From assembly GCF_007859955.1 (NCBI RefSeq), contig NZ_SJPR01000001.1, positions 1,927,590 to 1,991,589 of the forward strand: a stretch of DNA of 64,000 nt. Direction: 5' to 3'. The notes beneath the pieces are model-generated. The model had not been told where the DNA came from, did not search any database, and worked only from the letters and a program-made list of their open reading frames with translations. Both the position numbers and the translations under genes were made by a program. Shown here in pieces: positions 17,601 to 26,200 of this stretch (positions are counted from its first letter, which is position 1; each line of letters begins with the position of its first letter). The stretch is from Botrimarina colliarenosi. GTDB lineage: Bacteria; Planctomycetota; Planctomycetia; Pirellulales; Lacipirellulaceae.

Positions 17601-20088
17601 CGGCACTTACTCCGGCGCCGACGGCGCGCCGCTGACCGTGACGGTCGAGCCGACCGCCGAGCCGATCACGCTGGTCCTCTGCGCTTACTACTTCCAGGAC
17701 TGGCGTCTCGAATTGAAAGAGGGCGCCGAGCTCGGCCGCGTCATCGTCGCCGGCTACAACGCCCAGCGGATCGACGACCTGAAGAAGTCGCTTCCCGCCG
17801 GTGTGCCGCTCGACGTTTACACCTACTTCCCCACCAAGGGGGCCCGCAACGACACGCCCCGCCCCGAGTCGATCGGCGACCGCGCCTACTTCTGGGCCTT
17901 CAAGCCGACGAGTGAGGAGTACTTCGACCTGGTCGAGAAGATCAAGACGCTGACCGGCCGTGATGTGGCGTCGTTTGTGGGCGAGTATCAAGGCGATTCG
18001 TTCACCGTTAGCAGTGAGCCAGCGACGCCAGCGCCCCAAGACGACGCCGCCAGCCTCTCCAAAGACGGTTGGAAGGCGTTCTTCTCGCGCGACCACGCGG
18101 CGGCGGAGAAGCTGTTCCGCCAAGCGCTCGCCGCCGATCCGGACGACCTCTCCGCCGTCAACGGGCTTGGCTTCTCGCTGCTCAACCAGGGGAAGCACGA
18201 AGAGGCGAAGCCGCAGTTCGAGCGTTTCCTCGCCGAGTCGCCCGACGCACCCGGCCCGCTGAACGGCCTCGCCCGCTGCCTCGAGGCCGAGGGAGACATC
18301 GACGGCGCCGTGGCGATTTGGGAACGGCTCGTGGCGGCCCAGCCCGACGTGTTGATTGACCCCGTGTACTCGCTCGCGCGCGTCTACGAAGCCCGCGGCG
18401 AAACGGAGAAGGCGGCGCCGCTCAAGAAGCGGATCGCCGCCGAGCAGCCGAACCCTGCGGAGTATCAAGAGCTCTTGAAGCAGCAGACGGACTTGGCCGA
18501 GGCTCCTCCTCAGGAAGCCGCGCTGAGATCGGAGTCGATGAACCGCCTCAAGGATCTCGGTCTGGCCTTGCTTAACTACGAGAGCGACCGTGGCCATTTA
18601 CCGCCGCCGGTCGCCATCAACCGAGAGACGGGTAAGCAGAATCCGGGACTTAGTTGGCGCGTCGAGCTGCTGCCCCTCTTGGGGCATCAGGACCTCTACG
18701 ACGAATTCCATCTCAACGAGCCGTGGGACAGCCCCCATAACCTCACGCTGCTGACGAAGATGCCCGACGCGTTCCGCGACCCGCGGAGCACGCATCCACA
18801 AGAGGCAGGCAAGACCAACTACCTCGCCTCGACAGGGCCTGGCGCCTTCATGGAGAAGGGGAAGTCCCGTCAGTTTAGGGAGTTCCGTGACGGAACCTCA
18901 CGGACGATCGCGTTGCTTGAAGTGGCCGACGAGCACGCCGTCGAGTGGACTCGGCCTTCCGATTTTGACACGTTGCTTCACGCCCCAGCGCCGCGGCTCG
19001 GGATCGGGTCTTTTGAGCCGGGCAAGTTCCTCGCGAGCTTTGTCGATGGCAGCATCCATCAGATCGGCGACGACACTTCAAGCGAAGATCTGCGGAAGAT
19101 GCTGCTGATCGATGATGAGGCGAGCAATGCGGCGCCCGGCGAATCGGGTGACCGCTATGGGTCAGGTTTTGGAGCGTGGAGAGACGCAGCGCCAAGCACG
19201 CAAGGGCAAGGAGATTCGGGGTCTCCGACGGAGGCGGCCATCGACTCCTCGTACGACGATCCGACTTCGCCGCAATTGGAACCCTCCGCCGCGGCCCTGG
19301 AAATCGACCCCTTCGGGCCGAGGCTCTCACGCCAGGGCGCCCTCACACAAAAACTTGCCGAGAGGGTTCCCCTCGAACCGTCGGTCCCCGGCGACTCCGG
19401 TTCTTACCCCGAGCAGAGCTTCAAGTACGGCGCGTCGGTCTATCAGTTGCAGCGGCGGCTGAACGACGTGCTCTCGCCTTCGCCGCGGCTTAGCGTCGAT
19501 GGCGACTACGGACCGCAAACCGAAGCGGCAGTAAAGCGTTTTCAAAAGCTGCGTGAGCTTCCCGAGACCGGCTTTGCCGACACCGCGACGCGCGAGGCGC
19601 TGGGTTTTGTCGAATCCAAGACAGCTCAGTACGGCCCCGGCTCGACGATGAAGCAGGGCCAGTGGCGTGTGTTCCACGAGCCTTCACAACTCGACCCTGC
19701 GGGTTGGTGCGTGATCGCCGAGCTTCGCGACGGCGAGCATCTGCCCGTCCTGCTCCCCGGCGACAAACGGCCCCGCCCTCATCTCCGACGGGAAGGGGAC
19801 CCCGGCAGTGGCAAGTTCCGCGTCGTCGATCCCGGCCACCCGGACGACGGGAAGGTGATCTCGGGCGGCTGGGCGGGCGAGGTTGTGGAGGTCCGCGGCG
19901 AACGGATCAATGTCAGCACGCTGAGCAACGGTCCGACCCGTGACATCGTGCTTGTCCTGATCCGCGGTGAACAAGGCCGTGCGGCGGACGAGCTAGCGGA
20001 GAGCCTGCCCAATCACCGCTTGGCGAGACGGCTGCTGTATGAGCAAGCAAAGCCAATCGTGAGCCCTAAGCGCCAGCGCCGGGAGTGA
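14611..20088 (+). CDS. ECF sigma factor fused to a giant membrane/extracytoplasmic tail
   Basis: 1825 residues. Sigma region 2 is at about 55-127 (HAPMVWRVCRQSL, then QDAEDAFQATFLQL) and region 4 at 166-220 (MQLPERYQTPLVMRYLEG, then TIATVQGRLARGKQML). A transmembrane helix lies at 290-311 (VVATACGVAALVLAA). Beyond it: a charged coiled-coil-like stretch to about 790; a peptidoglycan-binding type domain at 794-858 (DGDYGPATASAVARWQ); an unknown domain at 990-1130; TPR-like repeats at 1146-1277; a DUF1559-like domain at 1309-1504 (GLALLNYESDRGHLPPPVA); a second peptidoglycan-binding domain at 1603-1666 (DGDYGPQTEAAVKRFQ); and a C-terminal 160 residues. Planctomycete ECF groups with C-terminal fusions are known; this domain order suggests direct envelope sensing. 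The start is GTG; a TTG seven codons in is possible. The 15600-17540 part has visibly lower GC, and two copies of a dispersed repeat arm are coding. Confidence 0.85.
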   Translation: MRASPHLSTPSDPPLAEPSRWPTPRAAALPARPAPARGGASTTGGLLETDGELLRLFTRHDDAAAIDRLIDRHAPMVWRVCRQSLRRQQDAEDAFQATFLQLVKGARQIGASESAAGWLYRVAYRTSLRARKRLAARREEALALDPTAPPEQEFPDLSRRWTAGVLAEELMQLPERYQTPLVMRYLEGQSRRAIAEATDLTIATVQGRLARGKQMLRRRLISRGVSLSAAMGALAVDPKSAGATVPTQVVLQTTSNATAVATGGSLAASAAVVSLFQQGTRAMLFASLSKPLVVATACGVAALVLAAPPVESTVTTSSDGVVLTAAVEGEEAETPTATLQIVANDAASEGEPGALATVVSRVYLVADIVQARAMTGEVVEQEKLLEQLAKEIEQIAGVESSPVSQPANSILVLKASREASQAVSDYLQMLRNRMLDGRLNAYPPSVEPEASAPGVAAQVGGGGAPSGSPRTAESTSPPTAGFNSRDGAVTLAQGSTPAAAKAVDNTAPNGFVAEFKPGELAPNVRYGDALGPDGEPLSDAKQGKILLKRWAERAAANPPPADGEPTVKELHLWHTYWEQKYDILRRRTRLLLEPFNGKSYDQMTEEDRLRNAEAEELMADMYKARAETLRYERELKLRALNEGEPEASAPGVEAKDDSTKKLVPSRGIMRLEEAKALADERSDIQIEESDLKGVNGERLATVTEMVPATIAEARKRQGIEIERNAAAARAQAYEQKRKALVMELRTAAAKDEDALRLAKEILLAESRHQAELARVEQLQRHLEVGEEKVDGRRSMNRAYGHSVETLQQALNERLAPEFAIEVDGDYGPATASAVARWQRQAKVPATGFADDVTRNSLDLADSPVEVPLAWYENPFNQVEGVVGLASQLHGLRNQIELGLRRRVHETTWRNEPLSQEDQYLQYELAQLQANFDSLNKTLRGMGFNEPIEFSVYSSPRSKQREETTLIDERDAVEHDEASAPSASDAAAVPDTGPVYVVGTYSGADGAPLTVTVEPTAEPITLVLCAYYFQDWRLELKEGAELGRVIVAGYNAQRIDDLKKSLPAGVPLDVYTYFPTKGARNDTPRPESIGDRAYFWAFKPTSEEYFDLVEKIKTLTGRDVASFVGEYQGDSFTVSSEPATPAPQDDAASLSKDGWKAFFSRDHAAAEKLFRQALAADPDDLSAVNGLGFSLLNQGKHEEAKPQFERFLAESPDAPGPLNGLARCLEAEGDIDGAVAIWERLVAAQPDVLIDPVYSLARVYEARGETEKAAPLKKRIAAEQPNPAEYQELLKQQTDLAEAPPQEAALRSESMNRLKDLGLALLNYESDRGHLPPPVAINRETGKQNPGLSWRVELLPLLGHQDLYDEFHLNEPWDSPHNLTLLTKMPDAFRDPRSTHPQEAGKTNYLASTGPGAFMEKGKSRQFREFRDGTSRTIALLEVADEHAVEWTRPSDFDTLLHAPAPRLGIGSFEPGKFLASFVDGSIHQIGDDTSSEDLRKMLLIDDEASNAAPGESGDRYGSGFGAWRDAAPSTQGQGDSGSPTEAAIDSSYDDPTSPQLEPSAAALEIDPFGPRLSRQGALTQKLAERVPLEPSVPGDSGSYPEQSFKYGASVYQLQRRLNDVLSPSPRLSVDGDYGPQTEAAVKRFQKLRELPETGFADTATREALGFVESKTAQYGPGSTMKQGQWRVFHEPSQLDPAGWCVIAELRDGEHLPVLLPGDKRPRPHLRREGDPGSGKFRVVDPGHPDDGKVISGGWAGEVVEVRGERINVSTLSNGPTRDIVLVLIRGEQGRAADELAESLPNHRLARRLLYEQAKPIVSPKRQRRE
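15949..15974. repeat. Dispersed repeat arm inside the ECF fusion gene
   Basis: A 26-base copy beginning GAGCCGGAAGCGTCAGCGCC, a variant of the arms of the intergenic palindromes near 59827 and 60479. It is read in frame as EPEASAPGV near residue 447. Confidence 0.7.
16540..16565. repeat. Second dispersed repeat arm inside the ECF fusion gene
   Basis: Identical over 26 bases to the copy at 15949-15974 and read in the same frame, again giving EPEASAPGV, near residue 644. Confidence 0.7.
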
Positions 20089-20214
20089 ATCACAAGCAAC
20101 TCACGCGCGAATCGATCTTGTCGCCACTCCCGCCCTTAACTCGCGGCGGCCCCCAATTGCATCGAAGAGTTGAGCGTTTCTCCGAGTCACTCCCGGCGCT
20201 GGCGCTTAGGGCTC
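20061..20214. repeat. Palindromic dispersed repeat overlapping the ECF fusion stop codon
   Basis: The left arm, 20061-20088, starts GAGCCCTAAGCGCCAGCG; its last bases form the stop of the upstream gene, so the final residues SPKRQRRE are repeat-encoded. The inverted right arm is at 20188-20214, with about 100 bases of loop. The stem could also act in transcript 3' end formation. Confidence 0.75.
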
Positions 20215-20423
20215 CCCTTGTAGTTGTTGGGGGTTGGTGGCGGTGTTGGGCATTCGCTGCCCGGCTCGCTAGCGGGATCGCCTCGCAATCCACTTTGGGA
20301 AACTGATCTTGCTCGCCGGTTCTGCCGATTCTATTTTCCGATTAACCGTGCGGGGGACCTACTACACGGCGGGCTTGTGGGCCTGCCTCTCCGCCGGGAA
20401 TGTCGTGCATCGGAGTTGCGACA
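20089..20423. other. Intergenic region with repeat and candidate promoter
   Basis: Holds the repeat loop and right arm (to 20214) and then about 200 bases leading to the 39-residue peptide gene. No other coding frame is convincing. Confidence 0.5.
20309..20337 (+). promoter_or_regulatory. Candidate sigma-70-type promoter for the Ala/Lys/Pro peptide
   Basis: TTGCTC and TATTTT separated by 17 bases, about 87 bases before the ATG at 20424. The match is moderate; in GC-rich DNA the A/T-rich -10 stands out. Confidence 0.3.
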
Positions 20424-20543
20424 ATGGCTGCCCAGCCGAAGAGTGCTGCGAAGAACGCCGCGAAGCCTGTTCAGTCCCCCAAAGCCAAGCCCGCCGCCGC
20501 TGCGAAGCCGGCCGCCAAGGCCCCGGCTAAGAGGGGCAAGTAA
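20424..20543 (+). CDS. 39-residue Ala/Lys/Pro-rich basic peptide
   Basis: A complete small gene: ATG, 38 further codons and TAA, coding MAAQPKSAAKNAAKPVQ and a PAAAAKPAAKAPAKRGK-type end. The composition (Ala, Lys, Pro only, almost) resembles the C-terminal tails of histone H1 and bacterial H1-like nucleoid proteins, so DNA or RNA binding is a reasonable inference. A CGGAG ribosome binding site lies 8 bases before the ATG, and an intrinsic terminator follows 38 bases after the stop, which together support a real, probably well expressed gene. Confidence 0.75.
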   Translation: MAAQPKSAAKNAAKPVQSPKAKPAAAAKPAAKAPAKRGK

Positions 20544-20580
20544 CGGCCACGCGTTCTTAAAAAACGCGCGGAATTCAACG

Positions 20581-20617
20581 AGGCGTCGCGGGCTCGCCCG
20601 CGGCGCCTTGTTTTTTT
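20581..20617 (+). terminator. Rho-independent terminator after the small basic peptide
   Basis: Stem GGCGTCGCGGGC / CCCGCGGCGCC with a 3-base loop, followed by TTGTTTTTTT. Correct orientation for the plus-strand gene. Confidence 0.85.
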
Positions 20618-20650
20618 GTCGAGACTGCGGATCGCCCTACAGCGCGGGCG

Positions 20651-20740
20651 GAGAGCCCTGAGCGTCAGCGACGGGAGTAGCGTTACGGCAGGCTTTGGTT
20701 CCCGGTTGTTCAACTCCCGGCGCTGACGCTTAGGGCTCCC
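20651..20740. repeat. Palindromic dispersed repeat
   Basis: Left arm GAGCCCTGAGCGTCAGCG at 20653, inverted right arm CGCTGACGCTTAGGGCTC ending near 20738. Same family as 20061 and 59827. It lies just past the receptor kinase stop, between convergent genes. Confidence 0.75.
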
Positions 20741-20766
20741 TGACCAACGCGCGAATGTCGCTGGCT

Positions 20767-22932
20767 TTAGTCCAGCATGATTGTTGCGGCTTGGTCGCCG
20801 CGGACGGTGGGCTTCGAGGTTGGTTTCGCCTTCGGCGCGGTGCCCCGTTCGTGTTGGTTCCACCAGAGGTCGGCCTTCTCGACGCCCCAGCCGTCGTTGG
20901 CCACGATCTTTTCGAGCCGCAGCGCCAGCTCGCGGGCCGTCTGGGGACGCTTCGCGCGGTTCTTGTCGAGGCACGCTAGCAGGGCGTCGTCGAGTTCTTC
21001 GGGGAGCTTCTCACCGCGTACTTCCGAGGGCGGCAGCGGCGTTTCCGTGAGGTGCATCTGGGTCAGCTCTTGGAGGTTGCTGGCCTCGAAGACAACGCGG
21101 CCGGTTAGCAAAAAGTAGCCCACGGCGCCGACCGCGTAGAGGTCGCTACGGGCGTCGACGGTGGCGGGCGCCTGGATCGCCTCGGGGGGCATGTAGAGCG
21201 GCGTGCCGGCGATGCCGGTTTGGCCGTCGCCGCCGATGTCTTTGACGAGGCCGAAGTCCAGCACCTTCACCACGTCGGGGTCGGCGCCGCGGCGGTTGAG
21301 CATGAGGTTCGCCGGCTTGATGTCGCGGTGCACCAGGCCCATGGTGTGCGCTTCGTAGAGCGAGCCACACATCTGCTGCAGAAGGTCGACCACGCGCCCC
21401 ACCGGCTGCGTGCCGTACTGCTCGACGAGGTCCTGCAGGCTGATGCCGTCGAGGTACTCCATCGCGTAGTAGAAGAGCCCCTCGGGGGTGTGCCCGTAGT
21501 CGAAGATCGCCACGGTGTTGGGGTGGCAGAGCTGGCTGGTGATCTGCACCTCGCGCTCGAAGGCGGCGAGCGCGTCGGGCGTCACTTTGTTGGGCTCGAT
21601 CATCTTCACGGCGGTCGGCCGGCGGAGCATGGCGTGCTTCGCCTTATAAACGACCCCCATCGCCCCGGCGCCGAGGCGCTGCTCGAGGCGGTACTGGCCG
21701 AGCTGCTGGGCCTCGATCGCCGCCTCTTGCGCCTCGCGACGCAGCCGCGCCACCTTGAGCGTGAACAGGAAGATCGCCAGCGAGCTGAGGCCGAGCAGCG
21801 TGAACAATCCCCAGAACGTGCGCCGGAGAATGATCAGGGGGCGGTAAGCCTCGGCGGCGTTGATCTCGGTGGCGACCCCGAAGTCGTACTCCGGCAGCCA
21901 GGTCCAGGCGCCGACGACCGGCACGCCCCGGTAGTCGCGGTAGCCCTCGACGTCGGCGGCCGTCTCGCCCGCGGTGGCGCTGGCGACCATCCGAGTGGGG
22001 GGCAGCTCGAGCCGCCGCTTGGTGGGGCGGAAGCCGCTGGGGATGCTCCCGCCTGGGTCGCGCACCAACAGACGGAGGATGGATCGGCTCCCCGGCTCGT
22101 CGGGCAGCAGGCCAAGGAGGATCAACTCGTCGTCGAACCGGCTGCTGGACAGCATCCGCCCCTCCTTGTCGAACGCGTAAGTCTCGCCCGACTCGCCGCT
22201 CCGGCCGAGCTGCAGGATGCTGCTGAACTCTTTGTCGGGTCGGAGGCGGAGCCCCAGGGCCGCCACGACTTGGAGGTTCTCGTCCACGATCGGCGCGGCG
22301 ACAAACATCACCGGCGTGCCGGTCTGGACGCGACCGATGTGGTCCTTGAGCGGCAGGACGCTCGGCATCGGTCGCGACACGACCGATTGACCATCCAGGG
22401 CGCGCGTGAAGAACTCGTCGATCGCGCTGTCGGCGGCGAGGTCGTCGCGGCCGACCGCCTGGACCGAGGAGGCGGCGCGGATGACCTTTTGCTCGTCGAG
22501 CAGGAAGTAGCCATCGTACCCGTGGGAGTTCATGCCGGGGCGGATCGCCTCGCCGAGCGCCTCGGCGGCGTCGGCTTTGCCCGTCAAGAGTTGCGTCGTC
22601 AGCTCTCGGACCGCCGAGGAGTTCGCCAGCGACGCGGCGTTGCGTTCTTGGCTGTGGAGCCAGGTGCGGAGCATCGCGACCTCGACGTCGCGGAGGGTGG
22701 TCAGCTCGGAGGTGAGCGACGCCTTCATGGTCCGTTCGATCGCTCCCCGGACAAACAGCCCGAGGGTCGTCAGCAGCACGACGGCGATGATCGGCCAGAC
22801 CCAGATCTGCTGCTTGAGGAACGAGCCGGCCGAATGCAGCGTCCGGCTCACCGAGTGCGACGCCCACGTCATGTGGGCCTTGTAGGACGAGGCGTCGGTC
22901 CTGGCGGGACGGAAGGGCTTGAGGGGGGGCAT
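20767..22932 (-). CDS. Receptor Ser/Thr protein kinase with extracytoplasmic Cache-like sensor
   Basis: 721 residues from ATG 22932 (MPPLKPFRPARTD); the upstream in-frame extension looks noncoding. Transmembrane helix 1 is near 44-61 (WPIIAVVLLTTLGLFV); a periplasmic-type region of about 300 residues has double-Cache features (YDGYFLLDEQKVIRAAS, MFVAAPIVDENLQVVAALGL, ETYAFDKEGRML); helix 2 is near 371-392. A cytoplasmic kinase domain follows with P-loop GAGAMGVVYKAKH near 419, HRDIKPANLML near 534, DFGLVKD near 560 and GTPLYMPPEA. All catalytic residues are present. The order sensor-then-kinase is opposite to the common PASTA kinases. Ligand unknown. Confidence 0.88.
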   Translation of the reverse strand: MPPLKPFRPARTDASSYKAHMTWASHSVSRTLHSAGSFLKQQIWVWPIIAVVLLTTLGLFVRGAIERTMKASLTSELTTLRDVEVAMLRTWLHSQERNAASLANSSAVRELTTQLLTGKADAAEALGEAIRPGMNSHGYDGYFLLDEQKVIRAASSVQAVGRDDLAADSAIDEFFTRALDGQSVVSRPMPSVLPLKDHIGRVQTGTPVMFVAAPIVDENLQVVAALGLRLRPDKEFSSILQLGRSGESGETYAFDKEGRMLSSSRFDDELILLGLLPDEPGSRSILRLLVRDPGGSIPSGFRPTKRRLELPPTRMVASATAGETAADVEGYRDYRGVPVVGAWTWLPEYDFGVATEINAAEAYRPLIILRRTFWGLFTLLGLSSLAIFLFTLKVARLRREAQEAAIEAQQLGQYRLEQRLGAGAMGVVYKAKHAMLRRPTAVKMIEPNKVTPDALAAFEREVQITSQLCHPNTVAIFDYGHTPEGLFYYAMEYLDGISLQDLVEQYGTQPVGRVVDLLQQMCGSLYEAHTMGLVHRDIKPANLMLNRRGADPDVVKVLDFGLVKDIGGDGQTGIAGTPLYMPPEAIQAPATVDARSDLYAVGAVGYFLLTGRVVFEASNLQELTQMHLTETPLPPSEVRGEKLPEELDDALLACLDKNRAKRPQTARELALRLEKIVANDGWGVEKADLWWNQHERGTAPKAKPTSKPTVRGDQAATIMLD

Positions 22933-23248
22933 AGCGTTCAACGCGTCGAGAAGAAATCCGAATCCGGCGACAACGGACCCCTCGCTTGTGGAAGCCCGAT
23001 CAGCGTCCCCCCATAGTAATCCGCCGCCTGCGGCGCCCCACGGGTGATGGCGTATTCGCAGCAATTCGCGTTGGCGAGACGACTACGCCGCGAAATCGAG
23101 GCCGTGCCCCCCGTGCCGGTCCTCCGCTTGGCGTGGTATTTTAGGCCGGTTTGGCCGTTCCCGGTCGATTCGCACAGGCGGTCGCCCGCCCCCAGCGCGG
23201 GGTGAACGCCGCCTCCAAAAATCCCTCTGCTTAGCGACCCGCCCGCCG
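22933..23248. other. Intergenic region between divergent kinase and carB
   Basis: 316 bases that must hold both promoters. No repeat arm, RNA gene or extra coding frame is evident. A GTATTTTAGG stretch near 23133 could be a -10 region for carB but lacks a clear partner. Confidence 0.4.
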
Positions 23249-26200
23249 ATGCCTCGCCGCGACGACATCCACAAGATCCTCCTCCTGGGCTCCGGGCCGA
23301 TCGTCATCGGTCAGGCTTGCGAGTTCGACTATTCCGGCGCCCAGGCTTGTAAGGCGCTCCGTGAGGAGGGCTACGAGGTCGTGTTGGTGAACTCCAACCC
23401 GGCCACGATCATGACCGACCCGTCGATGGCGGACCGGACCTATATCGAGCCTCTCACCTGGGAAGTCGTCGAGAAGATCATCGAGCGCGAGAAGCCCGAC
23501 GCCCTGCTGCCGACCCTCGGCGGGCAGACGGCGCTCAATCTGGCGATGGCCCTCGACCACCACGGCGTGCTCGCGAAGCACGGCGTCGAGATGATCGCCG
23601 CCAAGGCCGACGTCATCGACAAGGCCGAGAGCCGCGAGCGCTTCAAGGCGGCGATGGGCAAGATCGGCCTCGACGTCTGCCGCGGCGAGACCGTCACGAC
23701 GGTCGACCGCGCGCGCGAGGTGCTGGAGACGATCGGCCTGCCGGCGGTGGTGCGGCCGAGCTTCACGATGGGGGGCAGCGGCTCGTCGATCGCCTACAAC
23801 CGGGCCGAGTACGAGCAGCTGGTGCGCAACGGCCTCGAGGCGTCGCCCACCAGCGAGGTGCTGGTCGAGGAGTCGATCATCGGCTGGAAAGAGTACGAGA
23901 TGGAGGTGATGCGCGACGCGGACGACAACGTCGTCATCATCTGCGCGATCGAGAACTTCGACCCGATGGGGGTCCACACCGGCGACTCGATCACGGTCGC
24001 CCCCGCACAGACGCTCTCCGACAAGGAGTACCAGCGGATGCGCGACGCCTCGCTGGCGGTGATCCGCGAGATCGGCGTCGAGACCGGCGGCTCGAACATC
24101 CAGTTCGCGATCAACCCGGACGACGGCCGGATGATCGTGATCGAGATGAACCCACGGGTGAGCCGTTCTTCGGCGCTGGCGTCGAAGGCGACCGGTTTCC
24201 CGATCGCCAAGATCGCCGCGAAGCTCGCCATCGGGTATCGGCTGCACGAGTTGCCCAACGACATCACGCGCGTGACGACCGCCTGCTTCGAGCCGTCGAT
24301 CGATTACGTCGTCACGAAGATCCCGCGGTTCGCGTTCGAGAAGTTCCCCGAGGCGGACGCCACGCTCACCACGCAGATGAAGAGCGTCGGCGAGACGATG
24401 GCGATCGGCGGCACGTTCAAAGAGAGTTTTCAGAAAGCCCTGCGGGGCCTCGAGGTCGGGGCGTTCGGCTTCGGCTGCGACACGAAGGACCTCTGGTACG
24501 GCCCCAACGGCGAGCCGGGCGCCGACCGCCCGAGCGCCGACGAGATCGAGGCGAAGCTCACCGTCCCCACCGCCGAGCGGGTCTGGCACCTCCGCTACGC
24601 GTTTAAGAGCGGCATGACCGCCGGAGAGATCTTCCAACTCACGAAGATCGACCCGTGGTTCCTCGACCAGCTGCAGCAGATCGTCGAGACCGAGGAGGAG
24701 CTGCGCGCCGCGGCAACTGGCGAGCCCCCGACGTCAGTCGGGGGTGGGGCGTCGCAACCACCGACCACGAACGTGGCCGGCTCGCCATCGCTCGGCGCGC
24801 TGAGCGACTCATTGCTTTGGAAAGCCAAACGCTACGGTTTCTCGGATCGCCAGCTAGCGACGATCTTCGGCCGTAGTGAGATGGAGGTCCGCCGCGACCG
24901 CGAGGCGCGCGGCGTCAAGCCGGTCTACAAGTCGGTCGACACCTGCGCCGCAGAGTTCGAGGCGCAGACGCCCTACTTCTACTCGACCTACTGGGGGACC
25001 GAGGACGAGACGCCGGCGAAGAACGCCCCGGCGAGCCCTCGACGTCAGTCGGGGGTGGAACCCGCCACAACAACGAAGCCGGGTAGTACACCGACCACGA
25101 ACGTGGCCGGCTCGCCGACCAAGCGTGTGGTCATTTTGGGCGGCGGCCCCAACCGGATCGGCCAGGGGATCGAGTTCGACTACTGCTGCTGCCACGCCAG
25201 CTACGCGTTGCGTGAGCTCGGCATCGAGTCGGTGATGGTCAACTCGAACCCCGAGACGGTCAGCACCGACTACGACACGAGCGACCTCTTGTTCTTCGAG
25301 CCGCTCACCGTCGAGGACGTGATGAACGTCTGCGAGCGGGTCGAGGCGGACGGCGTCATCGTGCAGTTCGGCGGGCAGACGCCGCTGAACCTGGCCCGCG
25401 CGCTGCAAGACGCCGGCCTGCCGATCATTGGCACGGCGGTCGACGCCATCGAGGCGGCCGAGGACCGCGAGAAATTTTCCGCCCTGGTCGACCGCCTTGG
25501 CCTCCGGCAGCCCGACAGCGGCATCGCCCGCACGCCGGCCCAGGCGCGCGAGATCGCCGAGCGGATTGGCTTCCCGGTGCTGGTGCGGCCGAGCTTCGTG
25601 CTCGGCGGCCGAGCGATGGAGATCTGCTACGACAAGTCACAGCTCGACCGCTACGTCGCGGCGGCGTTCATCGCCGCCCAGGGGCAGCCGGTGCTGATCG
25701 ATTGCTTCCTCGAAAGCGCCACCGAAGTCGATGTCGACGCCATCTGTGACGGCGAGACGGTCATCGTCCCCGGCATCATGGAGCACATCGAGGAGGCGGG
25801 CGTCCACTCCGGCGACTCGGCTTGTGCGATCCCCGCCTACAGCCTGACGGCCGCCATGCAGGCGGAGATCCGCGAAGCGACCGATAAGCTCGCCCGCGAG
25901 CTCGGCGTCCGCGGTTTGATGAACGTGCAGTTTGCGGTCGTTGATGAATGCGATCCGGCGTCATCGTCGACAACCGTCTGGACGAATCCGGTGCTGTACC
26001 TCATCGAGGTGAACCCGCGGGCGAGCCGCACCGTGCCGTTCGTCGCCAAGGCGACCGGCATGCCGGTGGCGAAGATCGCCGCCAAGGTGATGGCGGGCGT
26101 GTCGCTCAAGGAGCAAGGCGTCACCGAGGACCCCAAGCCGCAGCACGTCTCGGTCAAGGAGGCGGTCTTCCCGTTCGTCAAGTTCCGCGGCATCGACATC

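Noticed and set aside
21220-23016. Long open frame (about 600 codons) antisense to the receptor kinase
   Set aside because: Pure shadow of a high-GC3 gene: the product is rich in Arg/Val/Leu/Gly with no domain; the other strand has all kinase motifs.
23231-24637. Minus-strand frame of about 470 codons opposite carB
   Set aside because: Antisense shadow; Arg/Asp/His/Leu-rich with no motif, while carB is unambiguous.
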